The notes: generated by a model not told the origin, from the letters alone. A stretch of 64,000 nucleotides of DNA from Planctomycetota bacterium (GCA_020639295.1 JACKGY010000003.1:62001-126000); one strand, 5' to 3'; shown: positions 26,365 through 34,311, counted from the stretch's first letter. A program made the numbers and translations.

Positions 26365-27341
26365 CACTGCTTCTCCGGGGCCGTGGCCTTGGGACTGCCG
26401 CGCTGGCAGAGATAGTGCTGTTGCTCGATCTGCCCGGCGCCGTCGGTCAGGCGCTTGCTCTGGAAGTAGATCTGATCGGGCAGCCGGCCGCTCCCGAGCA
26501 GGAGGTTGGCCTCCTCGGTGAGCTGGTATCTCGGCAGCTTGAAATCGGCCGGCAGGGGCTGACCCTGTTCGAGGGCCTTGGTCTCCATGGCCTCGCGCAT
26601 GATCACCGTGGCCTTGTCCACGTCGAGTGCCTGCGTGTGGACCAGCCAGTCGCCGCGGTCCTTGTCCAGGCGCCAGTGGACCGAGATGCTGCTGGGCAGG
26701 GGAGGGCCACCGAGGGGGTTGGGAATCTGCCCCTCACGGGCGACGGACTCGCCCCTGGCGGGGATCGGGTCGGGGCGGAAGAAGAGGGTGATGGCGTCGC
26801 GCAGGCTCAAGAGCTCGACCGTGTCGGGGTGGGTGTAGGCCTTGATGCCGTTGAGGACCGCGTCGAGCGTCGCCTTGTCGGTGGCGCTCGCCTCGCCCCA
26901 GGCCTGGAGCTTCTTGGCCAGCTCCTCGTAGCTGGCGATCACCGCCTGCTTGTCGCACAGGCCGGTCGGGTTGCCCTGGGCATCGATCTCGAACTCGAAG
27001 GATACCCCCGCGCTGAGCTCGTCCAGCTTGCGGATGATCGCCTTGAGCGGAATGCTGCCTTCCTGTTCGGTGCCATTGTCGAGCAAGGTCCAGCGGAGAC
27101 GGCGACCGCCGTTCTCGAGCTCGGCCAGGACCACGAGGCGCAGGGTGCTGATCGATCGGCGGACGCGTTGGCTGCGCTCGCCCTGCACCCGGAAGGACTC
27201 CTTCAGCCGCTTGATGGTGAAGACGTCTCCCTTGGCCATGCCCTCGATCGAAGGGCCGGCGGGCCGGGATCGCGGACCTTCCTCCTGGCCCTGGACGGTG
27301 CCCAGGAGCGCGAGGAGTACGAGCAAGAGGCCGTAGCGCAT
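26364..27341 (-). CDS. Secreted hypothetical protein
   Basis: A 325-residue protein with a signal peptide (MRYGLLLVLLALLGTVQG) and an extracytoplasmic body I do not recognise. It contains alternating strand-like segments (GDVFTIKRLKESFRVQGERS, LRWTLLDNGTEQEGS, SFEFEIDAQGNPTG), suggesting a beta-rich domain. It follows the FG-GAP gene by two bases and precedes the 130-residue protein, so it belongs to the operon 28651-25298. Function unknown. Confidence 0.65.
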   Translation of the reverse strand: MRYGLLLVLLALLGTVQGQEEGPRSRPAGPSIEGMAKGDVFTIKRLKESFRVQGERSQRVRRSISTLRLVVLAELENGGRRLRWTLLDNGTEQEGSIPLKAIIRKLDELSAGVSFEFEIDAQGNPTGLCDKQAVIASYEELAKKLQAWGEASATDKATLDAVLNGIKAYTHPDTVELLSLRDAITLFFRPDPIPARGESVAREGQIPNPLGGPPLPSSISVHWRLDKDRGDWLVHTQALDVDKATVIMREAMETKALEQGQPLPADFKLPRYQLTEEANLLLGSGRLPDQIYFQSKRLTDGAGQIEQQHYLCQRGSPKATAPEKQ

Positions 27342-27343
27342 GA

Positions 27344-28651
27344 TCAGTCCTCCTTGGCGGGCAACAGGTTCACGATGACCGCGCGGTGCTCCGCACCCAC
27401 GAGGAAGTCGATGCGCCCGTCGCCATCGAGATCGCCTGGCGAATCGACCGCGATGCCGAAGGCCGAACGCTCGCGGTTGCCGAGGATGCGGCCGAGGATC
27501 TCGCCGCCGCGGCCCGAGAACAGGTAGACGGCACCGAGGCCGCTGTGCCGACCCTCCGCCTCGGTCGGAGCCCCGACGGCCAGGTCGGCGACGCCATCGT
27601 GGTCGATGTCGCCGCAGCTCGCGACCGAGCTGCCGAGACCGTTGCCCCGGCCGGCCTCGTAGCGGGCGAGGACCGTGCCGGTCCGGCCGCTCACCAGCAG
27701 GACGTGACCGAGTCCGTTCGTGTTGCAGGCCCCGACGAGGAAGTCGTCGTGGCCGTCGCGGTCGCGATCACGGCAGCCGTCGAGCGACTGGCCGAGACGG
27801 TCCTCGGCCTGCTCGCCATCGAGCCGATGCAGGATCGTGCCGCTCCGCGGTGAGCAGACGTAGACGGCACCGGCCAGGAAGCCGTTGCGACTCTCGCCGG
27901 GGGCACCGACGGCCAGCTCGGCCGCGCCATCGCCGTCGAGGTCGCGCAGGGCGGCCAGGGCGAAGCCGAAACGATCGCCCTGCCGCGGCGAAGCCCTCAT
28001 GGTCCGCAGCTCGCTGCCGTCGCGGCCGGAGATGATCCGGAGCTCGCCGACCAGGTTGCGCTGATCGTCACCGGGCGCGCCGATGGCGAGATCGGCGCGG
28101 CCGTCGCCATCGATGTCGTCCAGCGCGCAGACCGAGCGCCCGAAACGCTCGTCACGGCGCTTGCCGGCGAACTCGGCGAGCGGCTTGCCGCTGGCACCCG
28201 AGAGCAGGAAGACGCGGCCGGCGCCGGCGGCCGGGGCGCCCACCAGGATCTCGAAGACGCCGTCACCATCGCTGTCGGGGAAGTAGGCCAGGCTGATGCC
28301 GAAGCCACGAGCTCCCTCGGGGGCATCGACGCGAGGCCAGATCGGCTTGCCGTCGGCGCCGGAGAAGGCGCAGAGATAGCCACCGTTCTCGGTGGCCGGC
28401 GCGGCCACCAGGAGGTCCACCTTGCCGTCGCCATCGAGGTCGCTGCCGGTCAGGACCGAGCGGCCGAAGCCGTCCTCCAGGCTCGCGCCGGTGAAGACCT
28501 GGCTGACGCCGGCGTTCTCGATCGCCCCCAGGGTATGGGGTTCGCCCTCGGGGCCGATCAGGCCGATCAGGGCCACGGCGCCGCAGAAGATGGCGGCCGC
28601 GAGGGCCGGGATGATGACGCTGTTGACCTCGATGTCGCTCTTGCTGGACAT
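27344..28651 (-). CDS. FG-GAP (integrin alpha-type beta-propeller) repeat protein, membrane anchored
   Basis: A 435-residue protein with one N-terminal membrane segment (VIIPALAAAIFCGAVALIGL) and about seven FG-GAP repeats. The repeats carry calcium-binding loops of the form DxDGDGxxD, for example DLDGDGKVDLLVAAP, DIDGDGRADLAIGAPG and DLDGDGRIDFLVGA, and FGxS turns (EDGFGRSV, DERFGRSV). Such repeats build a seven-bladed propeller for extracellular ligand binding. The start at 28651 is chosen because it sits just before the membrane segment. It is the first gene of the operon ending in the PLD-like gene. Confidence 0.9.
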   Translation of the reverse strand: MSSKSDIEVNSVIIPALAAAIFCGAVALIGLIGPEGEPHTLGAIENAGVSQVFTGASLEDGFGRSVLTGSDLDGDGKVDLLVAAPATENGGYLCAFSGADGKPIWPRVDAPEGARGFGISLAYFPDSDGDGVFEILVGAPAAGAGRVFLLSGASGKPLAEFAGKRRDERFGRSVCALDDIDGDGRADLAIGAPGDDQRNLVGELRIISGRDGSELRTMRASPRQGDRFGFALAALRDLDGDGAAELAVGAPGESRNGFLAGAVYVCSPRSGTILHRLDGEQAEDRLGQSLDGCRDRDRDGHDDFLVGACNTNGLGHVLLVSGRTGTVLARYEAGRGNGLGSSVASCGDIDHDGVADLAVGAPTEAEGRHSGLGAVYLFSGRGGEILGRILGNRERSAFGIAVDSPGDLDGDGRIDFLVGAEHRAVIVNLLPAKED

Positions 28652-28832
28652 GGGGAATCGTTCTTCGCGTTTCGGGACTGCATTCGGAGGGCCGGCGAGG
28701 AGGTCGGCGGCCGCGCCGAGATTGTATGAGAAACCGGGGCATCTATCATGGGCGGACGGGCCGGGAAGGTCGTCGGCCGGATCGGGAGACCATGGGGGTC
28801 GGCCGGCGTGGACTGCTGACGGGAGGCCGCAG

Positions 28833-29540
28833 GTGGATCGGAACGCGAATCGGAGATCGGTGGCCATCCGCCTGGCGCTCGCCGTGGCCTTCCGCTACCT
28901 CGGCTTCGTCCTCATGACCGCGCTCGCGGTCTGGAACGAGGCCCGGCCCGCTCCCAGCCTTCCCGATGCCGTCCTGGATCTCGTCCCCTACGACGTCACC
29001 ATCGCGCGGCTCAACTACTGGATCTGGGTCGTGGCCTGGATGCCGGCGACGCTCTGGCTCATGCGCCGTCGTCCGCTGGCAGCAGCCGGACTCCTCTACG
29101 CCGGAGGCTGGCTCTCGATCATCCGCGGCCTCTGCATCGTCACCACGGGACTCGGTCCGGTGAAGGGCTTCGATCCCAATGCCGGACTCGGGGCCAGCGA
29201 GCGCTTCCAGGGGATCCTGGCGGTCGCGAACCCGCTCAGCTCCCTGTTCGGTGACTCGGCCTTCGTCTACCTCACCAAGGATCTGTTCTTCTCAGGGCAC
29301 GTGGCGACGACCTTCCTCCTCACCCTCTGGGTCTGGCCGCTCCCTCGGCTCCGGTGGTGGGTGCTGGCGGGTCATCTCGTCGTGACCGCCTCGGTCTTCG
29401 TCTCACGCCTGCATTACACGATCGACGTGATCGGGGCCTATGCGATCACCTTCAGTTTCTTCGTCCTCGTCGCGGGTGACCCCAGGCGGCGTGGCGTCGA
29501 GTCGCTCGGGCCGAGCTGGACGGATCTGAAGGGGAGCTGA
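28833..29540 (+). CDS. PAP2 / sphingomyelin-synthase-like membrane protein
   Basis: A 235-residue integral membrane protein with about six helices. Conserved motifs typical of the PAP2_C/sphingomyelin synthase group are present: FFSGHVATTFLLTL and SRLHYTIDVIGAY, which hold the catalytic His and Asp residues of lipid phosphate phosphatases and phosphatidyl transferases. The start is taken as GTG at 28833, six bases after GGGAGG; a second GTG at 28860 is possible. It likely acts on a lipid head group; donor and acceptor are unknown. Confidence 0.75.
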   Translation: MDRNANRRSVAIRLALAVAFRYLGFVLMTALAVWNEARPAPSLPDAVLDLVPYDVTIARLNYWIWVVAWMPATLWLMRRRPLAAAGLLYAGGWLSIIRGLCIVTTGLGPVKGFDPNAGLGASERFQGILAVANPLSSLFGDSAFVYLTKDLFFSGHVATTFLLTLWVWPLPRLRWWVLAGHLVVTASVFVSRLHYTIDVIGAYAITFSFFVLVAGDPRRRGVESLGPSWTDLKGS

Positions 29541-29648
29541 GCCGGATCATCCGCCGGGTGGTGGGACGACGGCGCGGGGCTTGCGGTTCGAGGGTCCGGA
29601 AAGCGCAGGGCCTTCTCGCCGCTCGGTCGAAGGTCGCGGGACGAGAGC

Positions 29649-29721
29649 ACGCCCACCAGGACTCGAACCTGGGACCTACGGATTAGAAATCCGTTGCTCT
29701 ATCCGACTGAGCTATGGGCGC
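29649..29721 (-). tRNA. tRNA-Arg (TCT)
   Basis: A 73-nt cloverleaf on the minus strand. The acceptor stem is GCGCCCA/TGGGCGT (first pair G-U), the D-arm carries AGCTCAGTCGGATAGAGC, the anticodon stem ACGGA/TCCGT encloses loop TTTCTAA with anticodon TCT, and the T-loop is GTTCGAGTC. CCA is not encoded. Confidence 0.95.
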
Positions 29722-29753
29722 GGGTTGCCCATGCGGGCGTGGCGGATCGAAGT

Positions 29754-29825
29754 GCTCCCGTCGCGATTCGAACGCGAAATTCCGGCTTCGGAGGCCAGCG
29801 GTTTATCCAATTAGCCTACGGGAGC
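29754..29825 (-). tRNA. tRNA-Arg (CCG)
   Basis: A 72-nt cloverleaf on the minus strand. The acceptor stem GCTCCCG/CGGGAGC is perfect. The anticodon stem CTGGC/GCCGG encloses loop CTCCGAA with anticodon CCG, and the T-arm is TCGCG-TTCGAAT-CGCGA. The D-stem is irregular, with one C-A mismatch. It lies 32 bp upstream of tRNA-Arg(TCT), so the pair is probably one transcript. Confidence 0.9.
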
Positions 29826-29832
29826 GAACGAA

Positions 29833-29856
29833 TCGGCCCCGCGGGCGCGGGGCCGA
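29833..29856. terminator. Hairpin between histone gene and tRNA-Arg(CCG)
   Basis: TCGGCCCCGC, loop GGGC, then GCGGGGCCGA form a perfect 10-bp stem. On the minus strand it is followed by TTCGTTCG, making it a candidate terminator for the histone-like gene upstream. Confidence 0.6.
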
Positions 29857-29936
29857 GTAAGCTGGCGCATGATGTCAGCGCCGAGGCCGGGTCGCAAGGG
29901 AGGCAGCGCCTTCGGCTCACGACCCGGGTGAATCGA

Positions 29937-30158
29937 TCAGATGTCCTGAGCGCGGACGGTCGAGCGCTTGTTCGCGGAAGCGCGGGCGCAGGCACCGTTC
30001 AGGAGCTCATGGACCTTGGCGTTGAGGGCCTCGAGCAGCTCGCCCGAGGTCATGCAGCCGTTGCCCTTGATGACGCCCTTCACCTTGCTGCCGACGATCA
30101 GGGTCTCCATCGTGGCGCTCTTCTTGGCAGCCGCCTTCTTCTTGGCTTTCTTGGCCAT
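29937..30158 (-). CDS. Bacterial histone-fold DNA-binding protein with lysine-rich tail
   Basis: A 73-residue basic protein. Residues 2-15 are an almost pure Lys/Ala tail (AKKAKKKAAAKKSA). Residues 18-73 form a histone fold: helix 1 LIVGSKVKGVIKG, a long helix 2 TSGELLEALNAKVHELLNGA, and ARASANKRSTVRAQDI. The last stretch aligns with the archaeal histone segment ARHAGRKTIKAEDI, including the Arg-Thr pair and the terminal Asp that forms the R-D contact. The protein ends there, so helix 3 is very short or absent, as in the small Bdellovibrio-type bacterial histones. It has an AGGAA ribosome-binding site and a good promoter. It is not HU/IHF. Confidence 0.82.
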   Translation of the reverse strand: MAKKAKKKAAAKKSATMETLIVGSKVKGVIKGNGCMTSGELLEALNAKVHELLNGACARASANKRSTVRAQDI

Positions 30159-30192
30159 GATTCACGTTCCTGTGTTCAAAAGAACTTGTTGG

Positions 30193-30207
30193 ACGGGTGG
30201 AACCCGT
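30193..30207. other. Small hairpin in 5' leader of histone gene
   Basis: ACGGGT-GGA-ACCCGT makes a 6-bp hairpin within the predicted leader between promoter and start. It could influence translation, but the evidence is only the inverted repeat. Confidence 0.35.
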
Positions 30208-30228
30208 TTCCCTCCCGAATTGCTCGAA

Positions 30229-30256
30229 ATCCTACGCCCGGCCACCGACATGACAA
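30229..30256 (-). promoter_or_regulatory. Predicted sigma70 promoter of the histone-like gene
   Basis: On the minus strand TTGTCA (30256-30251, five of six consensus) and TAGGAT (30234-30229, four of six) are separated by 16 bases. The predicted transcript starts near 30222, giving a leader of about 64 nt. Confidence 0.55.
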
Positions 30257-30346
30257 GCGCGAATTGGCGGTTTAGCGCCGAAAATCGGGCTCCAGGAGCC
30301 GTTTTGGGCACTTTCGTCCCGCCTGGGAGCTCGGCCGGAGCGCGCC

Positions 30347-30373
30347 TTGATGGCCTCCAGCCCCTTTCATAAT
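30347..30373 (+). promoter_or_regulatory. Candidate promoter of the tRNA-His/tRNA-Lys operon
   Basis: TTGATG (30347-30352) is followed after 15 bases by CATAAT (30368-30373), about 53 bp before tRNA-His. A shifted -10 (TAATTT) gives the ideal 17-base spacing. Prediction only. Confidence 0.35.
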
Positions 30374-30425
30374 TTGGCGCGCCAACGGGGCAACCCGGTT
30401 GGTAGCTCCTCTCGAGGGGCGACAC

Positions 30426-30500
<75 letters not shown>

Positions 30501-30563
30501 CTCCGACGGAAGGAACGAAGAGGCTTGAGGCTCGCGCCTCGGTTGATATCCTCCGCCGTCATC

Positions 30564-30636
30564 GCTCGCGTAGCTCAGTTGGCAGAGCAGCTGATTCTTA
30601 ATCAGCGGGTCCCAGGTTCGAGCCCTGGCGCGAGCA
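30564..30636 (+). tRNA. tRNA-Lys (CTT)
   Basis: A 73-nt cloverleaf. The acceptor is GCTCGCG/CGCGAGC, the anticodon stem GCTGA/TCAGC encloses TTCTTAA with anticodon CTT, and the T-arm contains GGTTCGAGCC. Its last 15 bases are the start of the tandem 175-bp repeat unit that follows. Confidence 0.96.
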
Positions 30637-31740
30637 CTAGGTAATCGGGAAGGCCGATCCGGAAGGATCGGCCTTCTTCGTTCTGGGCGTTGTCGACCTC
30701 CTCGGTTCGGAGAATCGTGAGGGCTCGCGCCTTCGCTTTCCTCGCTGCCACGTACCGCTCCGCGGCCCAGGCAGCGCGGACAGGCTCGGCGTCGTGGCCC
30801 TGGCGCGAGCACTAGGTAATCGGGAAGGCCGATCCGGAAGGATCGGCCTTCTTCGTTCTGGGCGTTGTCGACCTCCTCGGTCCGGAGAATCGTGAGGGCT
30901 CGCGCCTTCGCTTTCCTCGCTGCCACGTACCGCTCCGCGGCCCAGGCAGCGCGGACAGGCTCGGCGTCGTGGCCCTGGCGCGAGCACTAGGTAATCGGGA
31001 AGGCCGATCCGGAAGGATCGGCCTTCTTCGTTCTGGGCGTTGTCGACCTCCTCGGTCCGGAGAATCGTGAGGGCTCGCGCCTTCGCTTTCCTCGCTGCCA
31101 CGTACCGCTCCGCGGCCCAGGCAGCGCGGACAGACTCGGCGTCGTGGCCCTGGCGCGAGCACTAGGTAATCGGGAAGGCCGATCCGGAAGGATCGGCCTT
31201 CTTCGTTCTGGGCGTTGTCGACCTCCTCGTTCCGGAGAATCGTGAGGGCTCGCGCCTTCGCTTTCCTCGCCGCCACGTACCGCTCCGCGGCCCAGGCAGC
31301 GCGGACAGGCTCGGCGTCGTGGCCCTGGCGCGAGCACTAGGTAATCGGGAAGGCCGATCCGGAAGGATCGGCCTGCTTCGTTTTCGGCAGCCCCCACCTC
31401 CTCGGTAAGGGAAGTCCTGAGGGCTCGCGCCTTTGCTTTCCTCGCTGCCACGTACCGCTCCGCGGCCCAGGCAGCTCAGCGGTGGGCCCGCATCGTTCAC
31501 CATCTCCACGGGCGAGGACGTCGTTTCGGCCGACTGACCGCGTTGCTCGGGCTCGTCGATGCTAGGGCATCGCCTGCGCCGCTCGCGCCTCGTCATCCGG
31601 TCCGAGCCCGCCGCCCTCGACGCTCGGCCCGCGGGCGCTCGCTCCCGCGGATCCGGTGAACGAGGCGAGCCGGACTCGGCGTCGTGGCCCTGGCGCGAGC
31701 ACGAGGTAATCGGGAAGGCCGATCCGGAAGGATCGGCCTT
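30622..31740 (+). repeat. 175-bp tandem repeats of tRNA-Lys 3' end plus hairpin
   Basis: The 3' end of tRNA-Lys (GCCCTGGCGCGAGC, 30622-30635) recurs at 30797, 30972, 31147 and 31322, exactly 175 bp apart, and again at 31687. Each copy is followed by (A/T)ACT/ACG-AGGTAATCGGG-like sequence and the hairpin AAGGCCGATCC-GGAA-GGATCGGCCTT. The first four units differ by only one or a few bases. The fifth diverges after its hairpin, and the sixth is displaced by about 190 bp of unrelated sequence. The copies do not contain a whole tRNA. Antisense frames of 154 codons here are caused by the repeat and are not genes. Nothing further is seen in 31741-31837. Confidence 0.92.
30650..30675 (+). terminator. 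Terminator-like hairpin after tRNA-Lys (first of six)
   Basis: An 11-bp perfect stem AAGGCCGATCC/GGATCGGCCTT with a GGAA (GNRA-type) tetraloop, followed by CTTCGTTCTG. It lies 14 bases after tRNA-Lys. Copies are at 30825, 31000, 31175, 31350 (one mismatch) and 31715. It lacks a long U-run, so terminator strength is uncertain. Confidence 0.6.
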
Positions 31741-31837
31741 CTTCGTTCTGGGCGTCGTCGACCTTCTTGGTCCGGGAAGTCCTGAGGGCTAGCTCCGTCG
31801 CTCCCTTCGCGGTCGCGGCCCGCGCGGGCCAAGAAAA

Positions 31838-31867
31838 GGGGCGCCCCGGCCGAAGCCGGGGCGCCCC
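31838..31867 (-). terminator. Rho-independent terminator of the 31904 gene
   Basis: A 13-bp perfect stem GGGGCGCCCCGGC, loop CGAA, complement. On the minus strand it is followed by CTTTTCTT. It lies 37 bp after the stop of the first secreted paralog. Confidence 0.88.
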
Positions 31868-31903
31868 AAGGGAGCTCGTCACTGAAGGAGACCGGAGTCT
31901 CGA

Positions 31904-34003
31904 TCAGCCGATGGTCACCTGGACCGCGTTCGACAGATAGACGAAAGGCGCGGCGGAGGAGGTGATCGCGGCCTGGAAGGACGTCAACACCGCTCCCATC
32001 GGAATACCGAAGTTCGGGAAGGTGAAGGTGATGTCCATCAGACCGGTCGACGTGGTGAAGAACATCGCGTCGATCGGCAGGCCGATGAAGCCGCCCTGGG
32101 CCCAGCTGATGGCATCGACGAAGACGCCGATACCCACCGGGATGCCCTGGCCGTTGACGCCGGGGCCGCCGATGTCGAACTGGCCGATGCCGCCGGGGAA
32201 GGTGGCGGACACGGGGTTCAGCTGACCGTAGAGGACGGCGATGGCCTGGCCCGGCTCACCGTCGAAGCTCATGGTCATGGCGCCGCCCTGGGTCACGTTG
32301 GCGAAGTAGGGGCCGCCGAAGCCGGACGCGACCGGAGCCGCGTTGACGTTCAGCGACGAGTTGATGTCGAAGGCCGCGAGACCGGTCCGCGGGGCCTGAC
32401 CGGGGGTCGGCTGCGGGTCGATGACGCTGACGTCGTCGATCGCGAAGTCATGGTAGAAGGTGTTGGAACCACCGTTGTCGCTGCGACCACGGAACCGGAT
32501 GGTCGCGACCTGGCCGGCGAAGGCCGACAGGTTGACGATCTGCGGGGTCCAGAGGGCCGTCGCCTGGGTGGCGTAGCCGAGGTCACCGGTCGGACCGAAG
32601 ACGTCCATGGTGACCGCGCCGCCCGGGTAGGTCAGCACGTCGACGGAGAGGAAGTTCTCCTGCGTGTTCGGACCGCTCGGGTTGCCGTTGAAGGAGAAGT
32701 AGTAGAACTGCAGGACCGGCGCGGTAGTGGCGGTCAGGTCGAGGCAGGGCGTGAGCAGGTTGACCGCGGGGTGGTTGCCGCTCGAGTCCTCCACGTAGGC
32801 GTAGTAGTGACCGATGGTGGTGAGACCCGAGGTGTCGGCCAGCGGGCCGGTGTTGCTCGAGCTGGTGCCACCGTAGTGCATGTACCAGTCACGATCAGCG
32901 GTCGTGGTGCCGCCACCGTCGTTCTGGTCCTGGATCCAGCCGGTCGGAGCGACGGTGGAGTTCTGAGCCAGGGAGCCGTCGAAGTTCTCGGCGAAGGGCA
33001 GACTGACCAGCGGCAGGCCGAAGCTGGGCTGGTAGTTGAGCGAGGCGGTGTTGTCGAGCAGGTCCGGATCACCGGCGTTGACGACGTTCACCACCAGGCT
33101 GTTGGCCGAACCACCGATGAAGTTGGCCGGGGTCGCGAAGGTGTACTGCTCGGACTGGTTCGGACCGAGCGTGTTGGCCAGGTTGAAGAACTCGGTCACC
33201 ATGCCGCCGGCGTTGAGGTCGTAGTCGACCTGGATCAAGGTGCCGGCGATGAACTGGCCGGAGCCGACGTTCTTGACCGTGACGACGACGCTCTGGTTGC
33301 CGGCGAGGGCGATGCAGCCGTTCGGGTCGTCGAGCGGCGAGTCGATGCTGATCGCCAGGTTGTTGGGCGCGGGCTGCTCGATCAGGATGTTGTCGATGGC
33401 CCACCAGTAGTCGTAGCCGTAGCGGTAGTTGAAGCGGAGCTGGGCGACGGTCGAGCCGCCGGTGGCGGCGGTGATGTCGTACTTCTTCAGCACCGTCGTA
33501 TCGGTGTTCGGCTGTCCATAGCCGACGCTGACCGTGTAGTTGTCGATCACGTTCCAGACCAGGCCGTCGAAGATCTCGGTCTGGGCGTAGTCCGGGAAGG
33601 GCGTGGTGGACTGAAGGGCGTGGAAGGAAGTCTGGAAGGACAGGTTCAGCAGGGTCGTGCCGCTGGCGTCGAAGCTCGGCGCGCGCAGGATCGACACGTA
33701 CTGACCGTAGAGTGAGCTCCAGGCCGCGGCACCGTCAGGATCGGCGCAGGCGACCGGGGCGGTGAAGCCCGAGTCCCAGACGCGACCGGGAAGGTTGTCG
33801 AAACGGAAAGGAGCCGGCACGTAGGTGTTCGGGGGAGTCGGCACCGAGGTGGCCGTCTCGAGATAGGCGATGGAACTCCAGCCCTGCGGCGGCACGAGGC
33901 CGACCGCGGTCGAGAAGTCTTCCTGGAGGAAGATCTGGGCTGAAAGTCCCGTCGTGAAAAGGGCGGCAACCAGAGCGATGGCTGCCAGCTTGGACCTCAC
34001 CAT
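31904..34003 (-). CDS. Large secreted MAM-like/CARDB protein, paralog 1
   Basis: A 699-residue secreted protein with signal peptide (MVRSKLAAIALVAALFTTGLSA). Next comes a MAM/choice-of-anchor-type jelly-roll domain (about 25-205) ending YWWAIDNILIEQP, a CARDB-like Ig domain (about 210-325, VVVTVKNVGSGQFIAGT), and a second jelly-roll domain ending FAIDDVSVIDPQP. A C-terminal domain of about 150 residues (PFVYLSNAVQVTIG at the end) is shared with the three downstream paralogs. It is probably a surface or secreted binding protein. A 444-bp stretch encoding part of the first domain is identical to paralog 2. It has its own terminator and upstream motif. Confidence 0.85.
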   Translation of the reverse strand: MVRSKLAAIALVAALFTTGLSAQIFLQEDFSTAVGLVPPQGWSSIAYLETATSVPTPPNTYVPAPFRFDNLPGRVWDSGFTAPVACADPDGAAAWSSLYGQYVSILRAPSFDASGTTLLNLSFQTSFHALQSTTPFPDYAQTEIFDGLVWNVIDNYTVSVGYGQPNTDTTVLKKYDITAATGGSTVAQLRFNYRYGYDYWWAIDNILIEQPAPNNLAISIDSPLDDPNGCIALAGNQSVVVTVKNVGSGQFIAGTLIQVDYDLNAGGMVTEFFNLANTLGPNQSEQYTFATPANFIGGSANSLVVNVVNAGDPDLLDNTASLNYQPSFGLPLVSLPFAENFDGSLAQNSTVAPTGWIQDQNDGGGTTTADRDWYMHYGGTSSSNTGPLADTSGLTTIGHYYAYVEDSSGNHPAVNLLTPCLDLTATTAPVLQFYYFSFNGNPSGPNTQENFLSVDVLTYPGGAVTMDVFGPTGDLGYATQATALWTPQIVNLSAFAGQVATIRFRGRSDNGGSNTFYHDFAIDDVSVIDPQPTPGQAPRTGLAAFDINSSLNVNAAPVASGFGGPYFANVTQGGAMTMSFDGEPGQAIAVLYGQLNPVSATFPGGIGQFDIGGPGVNGQGIPVGIGVFVDAISWAQGGFIGLPIDAMFFTTSTGLMDITFTFPNFGIPMGAVLTSFQAAITSSAAPFVYLSNAVQVTIG

Positions 34004-34075
34004 GAGGGAATCTCCTGTTGGTCAAATGGGAACAACGGCGTTACCGCGTTCGTCGCCGGGCAAGCGATCGGTCGC

Positions 34076-34087
34076 GGATCATGAGCA
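34076..34087 (-). promoter_or_regulatory. Conserved GGATCATGAGCA element upstream of paralog 1
   Basis: The 12-mer GGATCATGAGCA (plus-strand spelling) lies 73 bp upstream of the start. The same 12-mer occurs upstream of paralogs 2 and 3. On the minus strand it follows a TAGAAT -10-like hexamer, so it may lie near the transcription start. The rest of 34004-34241 shows nothing else I recognise. Confidence 0.5.
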
Positions 34088-34241
34088 GGCGCGATTCTAT
34101 GATCTGCGCCGGAATTGAAGCCTGAGATTCGACAAAAATTCAGCTCGAGGTCGACCCGTTTTGGGCTCCGACGCTGCCGGAATGCCGGCGCGGCGGGCAG
34201 ATGGCCCGTGGTGATCGTGGCGATACGGCACGAAGTGAAAA

Positions 34242-34277
34242 AGGTGGGCGCCCCGGCCGAAGCCGAAGCGCCCACCT
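34242..34277 (-). terminator. Rho-independent terminator of paralog 2
   Basis: Outer stem AGGTGGGCGC/GCGCCCACCT with an inner GGC-CGAA-GCC stem, followed on the minus strand by CTTTTTC. It lies 35 bp after the stop of the 34312 gene. Confidence 0.85.
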
Positions 34278-34311
34278 CAGTGGCAAGGACCGAAGGAGAT
34301 CGGGGTCTCGA

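Noticed and set aside
29937..30158. HU/IHF-type protein or pure Lys-Ala histone H1-like tail protein
   Set aside because: The C-terminal 56 residues fit a histone fold and lack the HU beta-arm residues. The Lys-Ala region is only a short N-terminal tail.
30637..31451. Four antisense 154-codon frames in register
   Set aside because: They repeat every 175 bp because the DNA repeats. No start signals or conserved protein features.
30797..31700. Additional tRNA-Lys genes
   Set aside because: Only the last 14-15 bases of the tRNA are present in each copy; no D-arm or anticodon arm.
30622..31740. Integrated genetic island at tRNA-Lys
   Set aside because: Direct repeats of the tRNA 3' end are there, but the 161 bp between copies is repeat filler with no cargo or integrase.
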